Position numbers and translations under genes: made by a program
Assembly: GCA_963971405.1 (NCBI GenBank)
Contig: OZ020490.1
Coordinates: 13,975,464-14,039,463 of the forward strand
DNA from: Psococerastis gibbosa
Lineage: Eukaryota; Arthropoda; Insecta; Psocodea; Psocidae
Direction: 5' to 3'
DNA: 64,000 nucleotides
Part shown: positions 52,124-61,400 of the stretch, piece after piece
How positions within the stretch are numbered: position 1 is the first letter of the stretch
How the letters are laid out: each line of letters opens with the position of its first letter
The notes under the pieces: generated by a model
Told to the model about the DNA's origin: nothing
What the model saw: the letters and a program-made list of their open reading frames with translations, nothing else
Database searches by the model: none

Positions 52124-53297
52124 TTAGTAACCTGCATGTGATTTAATTTCCCTTTTAATTTTATAGTTCACTATATATTATTTAAGGTTTTAATTTTTAT
52201 TTTTTTGTTTAAATGATTTTAATTTTTTTAAACAAAAACAGCTCATTAGACTATCCCCCTGGACCTTAGTAAGCTAAGTGCCCATTGTTTTTCCAAAATG
52301 GAGAACTTTCCTATAAGAAAATCGCTGTGATTGGCACTTATTATTTTGTAGAGAAGGGACATCGTTTCACTTTTGCAAGTGATCCAACGCTCTAATTGCT
52401 GGGGCGTGATTGCTAATGGCCATAAGTTATGCATAGGGATGCGCACCGCCAATCATTTTGCTGTACGTTTTGAAAGTTAGATTTCTATTCGAAAGTTCGT
52501 CATTATGAACCACTATGACGTTACGAGCCCAATCTTCTAGTTTTAGCAAGATTTTATTATGTAGTTATATATAGATTTCCTATGTCTTACAATGCGGAGA
52601 CTTTATTTTGTACTGAAAATGTGTTCAGAGAGAGAGTGAGAGATGGTGAAATAGGGTAGACATTTTGTACCTATAGATTTTACAATAGTATGTAAATTAT
52701 GATTTTTAGATTTATTCCCGCTAACCTGCAATATAGAGGAAACGCTATCAATATAGCGCTATGCCTAAATGGATTCAAAATATGTCACATCAGGCTCAGT
52801 AGGCCTAAATTAGGTTGCATACTACAATATAGAAGCAGTACGTAAAATCCTTTTTATGTCGAATGTTCTAAGGCGTCGTACTTAACCTTGCTACGCACTC
52901 AGACGCCTGTTTGGCTCGCTTCTTTGTAATTTCTGTATTTTAATGTATAAATGGTTTACAATTTAATATTTTAACGGGGGACTGAGTTATAAAATGTGGA
53001 TGGGTTTTAAGTAGTAGCCTATTGTATACCACTTGTTAGTAGTTGCACAATTATTACGAAAATTCAATAGCTATAAAATTATGTTTTAAAAAAAATGTTT
53101 GGTTTTAAGTTTTCGGTTGAGTCAATTAAATTATGGTGGTGAATATAGGTATAGGGCTATTAAGTTACATTGTACAATATTATATAAAACTAAATTGTCT
53201 TGAATACAAATGTATAATACTCTATAGTAGTCTAAATATAGATCTATAGACTTTTTAAAATTTGTATATTTTGTTTGGCAATTCATCCAGTTTCTAA

Positions 53298-53442
53298 GGC
53301 GGCTATTCCACCGGCCAATTTGCTTCACTAATCGTGGTGCCGACGTGGTAGCAGACATCATTAATAAGTCTCTACCATATTATAACTTAACTTATAATAG
53401 ATAAGTTAAGTATCTACTTAATAGTCTCCTTCAAATAAGGCC
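53298..53442. mobile_element. Foldback element, copy 5 (right arm deleted)
   Basis: TAA-GGCGGCTATTCCACCGG, then a unique segment CAATTTGCTTCACTAATCG, then the core GACGTGGTAGCAGACATCA and the loop of copy 4 (TTAAGTATCTAC). The right arm is gone; the element runs into AAGGCC-TAA. Relative to copy 4 the loop is alike, but the arm segment between CCACC and the core is different. Confidence 0.75.
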
Positions 53443-53465
53443 TAAGGCCAAGCTTGTCTTAAACC

Positions 53466-53660
53466 CCGGTACCTACATACGGACGATTCTAACGCCGGCA
53501 ATTCGGTGAGAATTTTGTCATGTAAACAAATGGGACTGTGCAAATAAATATTATAATTTTGAACGCATTTCAGAAGATTTCTGTCGATGGGAAAACCATG
53601 CACCTGCGACAAGCTAGCGTCAGGAGTCTGCTGAAGTAGACTCTGGGATTTTGCACCAAC
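53466..53660 (+). mobile_element. DNA-element copy, GGCCCGGTACACACG family
   Basis: GGTACCTACATACGGACGAT, TCTAACGCCGGCAATTCGG, GAAGATTTCTGTCGATGG, CACCTGCGACAAGC and TTTTGCACCAAC follow the order seen at 17607-17800. Confidence 0.55.
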
Positions 53661-53720
53661 TCATTTGCTCCTATAAGTTATTGTTTATTTAAGATAGGTC
53701 CGAAGATAAACGAAGATGCC

Positions 53721-54070
53721 CAATGAGGTTCTGTAGGGACAGTTTTGGTCACTAGGTTCGCTGACGACAAACCGATATCCATATTATTCAAAATGACCGC
53801 CGTTTGCATGTGAAAGCTAAGCTCTTAGCATCTAATTAATTCTTTTAATATTTTTTATAATATTTTTACTATGCCTGGACCTTATTTCGCTGCATATAAT
53901 TTAATATATATATATATTCTCCATGATTTATAGAAAAATATCACTTTAAAATAATACATAAATATAATAATTTTAAAATATTATTGAGGCTTATGGAAAA
54001 ATCAACGCTTTGATATCACTGCAACTGGTGCTGCCATCTACAAAATGACGTCACAAATGAACCTCATTCG
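53721..54070. mobile_element. 350-bp MITE-like repeat, copy a
   Basis: Inverted ends CAATGAGGTTC and GAACCTCATTCG. Body shared with 60319-60665 at well over 90% identity: TGTAGGGACAGTTTTGGT, CGCTGACGACAAACCGATA, TATTTCGCTGCATATAATTT, CGCTTTGATATCA. Ends and size fit a non-autonomous DNA element. Confidence 0.75.
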
Positions 54071-54771
54071 AGAATTTATTATAATTCCAATAACTCAAGA
54101 GACATTTTGCTATTTCTAACCGCGCCATCATCCTTACCCCTCAACCACAACAACGCGCGCTAACTGATCAGCCAATCAGAGTGCACCTCATAAAACTATC
54201 TCATAGGTAGGCTACTCATATAAAACACTCCCAGCATGACAATTTCACAATTACCCCAGAGAATAATTTCGGGTATGCGACAAGAGGGGCATCAGAAAAT
54301 AAAACCTTTGAATGATTTATAAAGGTATATTGTACGTAGATTACAAAAATTAGACTTCACTCAATTTTGGTCAATTAGTCACAAGCTGCGTAGCTGTACT
54401 ACCTAGGTATATTGAGAGTCCATTACAGCAATAGTACTTTGGGTAAGAATCTAGAGAAGAAACAGCCTTATATAGTGACACTATGAATGACCTTCCTCTA
54501 AAATTTTCGGTAACATAAAAATAAGTTTAAGTTTCAAAACAGGTTTGGCGCATTGTATAGATTTGTAGCTTTAGAGTTGAATACCAATTATTAAATCCAA
54601 TCAAGTATCACTGACGTAGGTCTAGCTTACTTTAAAGCAGTGGTTCCCAACCGGTGGTCTGCGAGACCCTGATAAATAGTCGGCGAGAATGCCTGCTGTG
54701 ACTTAAGAGTTGCTAGTATTAACAAGAACATTCAGCCGAGAATACAACAATACTTGTAATTGCAGCGTCAA

Positions 54772-54950
54772 CAGTAAGCTTGTCACAGCTTGCCCATTAT
54801 CGCTTTTAGCCGGTGTATACCAGTTTGTCTTAAATTCTTTATGGAAACAATATAAATAATGTCCGAAATCCGTGGGGTCGTTGGCATTGGACAAGGCCGA
54901 AGGGACCAATGGGCTTATCATGTAAAAAACATGCGGGCCCAAGTTTCACA
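54772..54950 (+). mobile_element. SINE2-family copy
   Basis: ACAGTAAGCTTGTCACAGC, TTGCCCATTATCGCTTTT, ACGTCCGAAATCC-like block at 54862 and GACAAGGCCGAAGGGACC. The 5' part before GCGTCAA is truncated. Confidence 0.65.
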
Positions 54951-55168
54951 TTAGCATTGTTGCACATTTAAATCTAACTGTAAGCTAAATGTAGTGATAT
55001 CCTTGAAAACCTTCTAATTCTTAAAAAAAAAAAAAAAAAATGTAAGCGACACATTCTTGGCCTGAGTGGTCCGTAGACCGTCACTGGTTGGGAAATTCTG
55101 GTTTAAAGCCTTAGATTTTAAGCATTGAAGAACAGCGAGAAATACGGAACAAACTGAGATGCGTGTCT

Positions 55169-55178
55169 TTTATTTATT
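55169..55178 (-). terminator. SLC5 gene polyadenylation signals (overlapping AATAAA)
   Basis: AATAAATAAA on the - strand, 25-34 bp after the SLC5 stop codon. Two overlapping copies of the canonical signal at the usual distance from a short 3' UTR end. Confidence 0.7.
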
Positions 55179-55202
55179 ATTATTATGTAAGAAATGCTCA
55201 TG

Positions 55203-55431
55203 CTATACCTGTGGTTTTAAGAAAACTTGCACCTCAGCCTTCGTGGAAGAAGTTCCAGGTTTGGTTCTGTTTGAAATCCAGTGACGCAGGGGCGGGGAGA
55301 CTGTTCGAGGATCTACGTAAGCCGAAAATCCGTCAGTCGCCCAACTGACTATGAGGGCTACTGCTATGGTTACCACCGCTCCTAGTGGTGTATACCACAT
55401 GTAGCTTAGCTTGTACAGCGGGAAAACGTCA
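55203..55431 (-). CDS. SLC5 last exon: last membrane helix and C-terminal tail
   Basis: Phase 2 start, stop TAG at 55205-55203. It encodes DVFPLYKLSYMWYTPLGAVV, a hydrophobic VVTIAVALIVSWATDGF, and a cytoplasmic tail ending STKAEVQVFLKPQV. FPLY-x-SY-WY is typical just before the last helix of SLC5. Confidence 0.93.
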
Positions 55432-58400
55432 CTAGAAATCAAAATTATTTGGCGGTAATATAAAGTATAAAAGAACCGGTCTGAGTTTACTCGAACATGC
55501 TTTCCAATTTATCAATTAGTAGATAGAGAAAATGAGTAATTATATAGTAGGCCTAGATAATTTTCCTATCGTTAATTTTCGGATATCTCGGGCATTTTTT
55601 TGGGAAAGCAACCTGTCCGGTTTTGTTACCCAACACCTCAAACTCAACACCTAAAACATGCCTGAAGGTAGAAATAAGGTTCCGCAGAAAAATGATTTTT
55701 TAGTCATTTTTTATGTAAATTTAGTTATTTTTATTTTTTTACCCCCAGAAGCAAACTATCAAGGGGCAAGTGGGGCCCGCATTTTATTAACATTAATATC
55801 GACTACAACATATGCGAATTTAAAAGAAATCGTTGGAGCCGTTTATGAAAAATAATGTTTTTAGGCAGGTTTTTTTTTAGTTTTTTGAAAATAAAAACTC
55901 CAAAATTGAGTTAGCCCAAAATAAAATAAAAAGCCTCGAGGTATGATTTTTGTGGACCTACATGCCTAATTTCATCAATAATTACCGAGTAGTTTGCCCG
56001 GAAATCGATGAACAGACAGAGCGAAAGGCAGACCGACATTTTGTAAACATGTTATAAAAATTCCAGGGACCTCAAAACGTGTAAATCCGTTGAAATTACT
56101 GAGTCGAAAATTTTGACCGCCACAAAGCTTTCCTTATACTAGCCTACGTATAAATTGGAAAGCAATAACAACTGTCACATATATTTGGTGTTCCCTACTG
56201 TGACTTGGTGGAACTTAGACATAATAAAAATAAAAATAATGACTTATCTTATTCCACAAAATAAAAACCTATATATTATTATATTATATATTTCGGCATT
56301 AGGCCGACACCTGACGATGGGGCTAGTGCCGAAACTGATCGCATTATAATGTAATTGTTTTTATTTTATGGACTAAGCTCAGTCATTATATTTATTGTAG
56401 TTTATGTTTTGAAAAATTCTTCGTATTGTGATACAAAATATAGGTACCTACTTACTACCGGGTCGGATGGATCCTTGGGTGTGGGGGGCGGTGGCGGGGA
56501 TCGAACGATTATTACTCAAGTAAAAGAAACGCGATATTTTTCCGGCCACCGCCCCCTCCCCAGAAAACTTTTTCTGAAACCGTCCCTGACTTATTATGCA
56601 ATTATAGAGCAGTTGGTAGAAACATAAAATTCAATTGTCGTCAACACAACAAGGACAAGCAGACACGAAGGAGCGAGGAGCTGTTCACCACTGTCAATAA
56701 CACTATCTTTTAGCGAAATGTAACATGGTATTTACTTACTCGTTGCCAATTGTTTCTGTTGAAAATGGGTCTATTGAAGCATTGAAATAGTAGTCACAGC
56801 CTTCTACAGTTAATGGTTTCGTTGGAAATCTTAATTTTCCCTCCGCAATTGCAGTCTGGGCCCCCAGAACAACAAAGCCTGCACTGAGTGAGCCGCTTAT
56901 ACCTCCGAAAAGTGCACCCTAAAACATTAAATAATTGTAGCCCACTAAGGGCCTTTCCGATGAACGGACCTTATCCTGCCACTAAGTATATAGGGGGAGT
57001 TTATTTCAAAAGCTTATAGTGAGATAAGCTCCCCTTAAACTTAGTGGCTGGATAATTACGTTTCGATGGTCGGAAAGGCCCTTTATCAGGTAGCTTATAT
57101 GTACGGTTGCGGTGTTTTTCTGGAATTTGGGAAACTAGACACTATGTATGGTATAGTTATCGTCATTAATAATAACTACATATCTGATTGGAAGGCTGAT
57201 AGCCAACACTTCCCGCCGACGTTTAAGTCCTCTTAATTTTTCAAAATCAGTTAGGTCTATTTGACTATGAAATTTTGTTAAAGTTTTACCTTGGCATTCA
57301 CCCATGGCAATAACATCCCGCATGTGAAAATCCCAAATACAGGGCCACTCGTCATGGAACCAAGACTGACAGCTGCCTGTAACCAAAGAAATGCCAAATT
57401 TTACAAGGTACCTCAGCTGCACCTATCGTAATGCTCTCAATGGGTGTGTTACCCTCCGCACCATCTTAAGTTATAGATAAAACTATGAGAAGTCCGTGAA
57501 ATTCGAATGAAGCCGCCAAAGCAGCAGCAGCAATTGAGTGGAATATGTTTTTTACACGTTTAAGCGTAAATAGGAACATTTCAACGGGTAAAACGACAAG
57601 TTCTCCGCTCGCTTTACACTCAATGCGTGCCGTTCGGGAATATTTAAAAAAAAAACCCGGATTCCACGATGTTGGGCGCAACCTACTATTATATACCATA
57701 AATAATTTAAAAGCAGTGGAGGTTTGGCTGTAGTCTACACCTGCTGTAATTACAATTGCAATTAAAGCACTATATGTTGTTGTTGTTTTTAGCGCCTGTT
57801 TTCAGCATTTCTGCTTTAAGCAACCCTGTCAGCCTGGCGGGGGGAGTGAGTCTGTTTGTTAACTTGAGGCACCCTAAGGGCAGACTCTTTCACCTCGGGG
57901 AAAGGGGAGTTGACTGTCAGGGTGGACCTCCTGATTATAGTGGATTCCGAACCACTTGAGGAACATGGTACAGTCACACGATTAAATCGGAGGTGACCAG
58001 GACTCGACACGTACTTATACTATGCCTAAGCGCGTTAATGTCCCACCATGTTCCCCTGCCAACGCTTTGCACACTACCTAGTGCCGCAGTTTGAAACATG
58101 CTCTGCTCTTATGGATTCAACATGGTAAGGCCGTTGGCAAAAAAAACCCTATAGGTACAGTTTTTCTTATAATAGGTAGGTACTACGTATACGGTACACT
58201 GTACCGCAACATATAATTACTTACTGTTGTACGAGTATGTACAGTCAAATTGTACACTAACTTGTGCCCCTACCTGTGCAAACAAACTCCATATTGCTAG
58301 CCTATTTCAAACTCATCCTAGATTATTTTACACAAATACGCACATGAGTAAATGAAGAAGTAAGCCGCAAGCCTGCATTGCTTCCCGGACAAATTATAGA

Positions 58401-61400
58401 CAATAAATTTGAGTGGATTTTCCAATGCTTTGTGGCAGGGAAAACGTGGCAACAGAAATATAACTTTAAATTGGCCGGTATTGCACTAATAAATAAATGT
58501 TTCCCTATTTCACCTACCTGCATAATAGTACCAAGATGTTGTACGACGACCACGAGAAGCACACAAACAACCCCGAAGAAAATAGTGACCGCCTTCATGA
58601 TAAGTAAATTAGTTTTACTGTCAAATTCTTTTCGGAGTGTAGACCTCACAAAATCTTCGAGAATAACAGCTGCCATGGAATTAAGACCCGTTGATAGAGA
58701 GCTACGGTAAAAACAATGGCCATTATGTACAGCACAGTAAATGCGATTCATGACTTGGGAGGGGGGTTCAATTACGAAATACTGCAGGTTAAGTCATATA
58801 AGTGAAATGAGAAGACATCCACTTAAAAAATCCATATAAAAAAATAAGTGTCAGAACTTGAGTTGGTTAGGGCTGTCGCAGCGTTCAGAACCACCACAGG
58901 TCATGACTACCTCGCCACTCATCTGCACCGCATTGGGGTTCTCCAATCGGAAGCATGCCCCCTGTGCGACGAACCGAAGATGGATGCTGCACACCTACCA
59001 AACTGTCCAGCCCTGGCAACCGATTCACCACCTGAGAACGAGCTCGCGGAGACATCCCGATTATACTGGTCAGCGCGTCACCTAATGGCTAACCTGCCAA
59101 GGGTGGGCGTTGGCTAGTAAGTAAGTAGTATAGCCTAGTATGGGGTAATACCTCCCCATATAGTCTGAATTTCTTTGCCTGTACCTTAATGATGCGCTGA
59201 ATACACCTGCGACAAAGAGCCCAGGTAGTCCAGGATACTTGCCGAGGATGCCCATAACCATCAGGGGGACGATCTGGTCGCGATTTGCGGCCAGTTTTGT
59301 AGTTAAGGGGTCGCAGTTGTAGTACATGGCATACGCAAGTAGACCGGTGTATGCCCCCATGCCCATTAGGGTAGCAATACCGACGATGTATACAAGCAAG
59401 GCCCTGATTAAGAAAAACAAAACAACTCATTAGGTTGAAGGAAGTCGAAGATGTTGAGTTGAGAGCGAGGACTCGCTCGCTTCCAACACAAGGTCCAGAT
59501 ATAAATCTCAGTGCACAGCCCCTACCATGTCACTCGCTACGGAGCCACCGGAGGACAACCTTCGCAGTCTACGGAGCGCCACTGAAGATGTCGACCGCAG
59601 ATGTTGACAAAACGTTTGTAAGTTCACTTTCATTTCGACCATGGCCCATCAGCCCGGATTCTACCGGTTCTTCATTCGACTCCGGACGGGAAAGCCTTTG
59701 CAGCTACAAACCTCATTAGGTAGTCATGTTTAATGAATATATACGATAACATAACGGTAGGTGCTAAAATGTATGCAATAGAATCGCCGAAATATTTTAT
59801 AAATTTGCAGGAGTTGGGGCGTTCCCACCAACTTCCAGAAAACATTCAGTCGAGTAAATGTGAGCCTTGTATTCTTACCAGCGGGCATTTTTGAGGGATG
59901 GCAAGGAAAGGAAACGCTGAATCATATTTTGGTTCAATAAGCTGTTGAGCCAGCCAATGAGAGCGCCAAAAGTCAGACCTTGGATTGTGTGGCGCGTCGT
60001 CATGTCCCAGCTCCATCTAAAATATTACAGAATAAATATATAAATAGTGCCTTTTTTGGTTCCTTTATTAAGCCAACCCAGCGGAGATATGGCTGTTGTG
60101 CTGACAATTGTCCTAAATGGCATACCGTAATAATGATTCATTCTGAGCAGCTAGGTCTAAAGGTAATAGACGTGTGTACCATATGTGTACCTATGGCCTA
60201 CTGTCATGAATGTGCGTCATTATTAGCCAATCAGAGCGCTAGCTACATGTCTTTTAGACTACTGATGGGTAGGCTCCCTGAAGTGATAAAAGACTTGTGA
60301 CTGCGACTTAGATGAGGGCAATGAAGTTCTGTAGGGACAGTTTTGGTTACTAGGTTCGCTGACGACAAACCGATATCCATATTATTCAAAATGGCCGCCG
60401 TTTGCATGCGAAAACTAAGCTCTTACCATCTAATTAATTCTTTTAATATTTTTTATAATATTTTTAATATGCCTGGACCTTATTTCGCTGCATATAATTT
60501 AATATATATATTCTCCATGATTTATAGAAAAATATCACTTTAAAATAATACGTAATTAAAAATCATTTTAAAATAGTATTGAGGCTTATGGAAAAATCAA
60601 CGCTTTGATATCATTGCAACTGGTGCTGCCATCTACAAAATGACACCACAAATGAACCCCATTCGCAGACAAGCAGCTGAGAATTCTCAGTTACCAGACC
60701 AGAGACCAGAACGCGTTTAGGGTAAGTGTATTATAATACAAGTATATTGAATAATTAGGCTAATCATTAAGTTATATTTTATATACAGCCTCCTTCATGG
60801 TGAAATAAAACCATAATATGGCAAAACAAACACCCCCTCTTAAATACTCAACTAGGAAGGCCAGGGATAGAATGCATTACATTCCCTCCGAAGCATGGCC
60901 AGAAAATGCAGTAAGTTTATGGGACTCGAACCAAGAACCTTTCAGGTGAAAGTCAAAGTACGTACCACCACCTCTATCCATAATAACAATAATAACAAGC
61001 AGAAGATAGTTATTTGAACATTTTGATACAGCCTACTATGATATGTAGCGATTTGGAGCCTATCGTACCTCTTTCGAACACAATTACTGAATTTGACCTG
61101 TAAAAAAACTATTAGAGGGGTAGTCCAGGGAATGAAGTTCAAGAACTGTGGCCAATTGATGTTATAATTATATCGAAATGTAGAGGAGCATTTTTTTAAT
61201 TTAATGGACATGTTTGTATCATCTATATTTCCTGTAAAAATTGACTTTGTACAAAAAACGCGTTGTGGGAGTACAATATATTGTAGTATTATATGGTGTA
61301 TATAACACTGACATTAAATTAACTTTGGTTAAGACGACGCCCCGGTTAGGCGTAGATCGTGGGTTCGACTCCCACCAAGCCCAGTATTTTTCCATATCCT

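Larger units (their letters stand above)
51755..55202. other. Region between unc5 and the SLC5 gene
   Basis: The two genes point towards each other; the stops are about 3.7 kb apart. Contents: the later AATAAA for unc5, foldback copy 5, a GGCCCGGTACACACG-family piece, a 350-bp repeat with inverted ends, a SINE2 copy at 54772-54950, and the downstream part of the SLC5 3' end. About 52130-53270 and 54080-54760 show nothing I can name. Confidence 0.8.

Noticed and set aside
55163-55348. + strand ORF
   Set aside because: Antisense to the SLC5 last exon and its polyadenylation signal.
58323-58751. 142-codon - ORF as a separate gene
   Set aside because: Only 58701-58518 is coding (SLC5 exon); the rest runs into introns.
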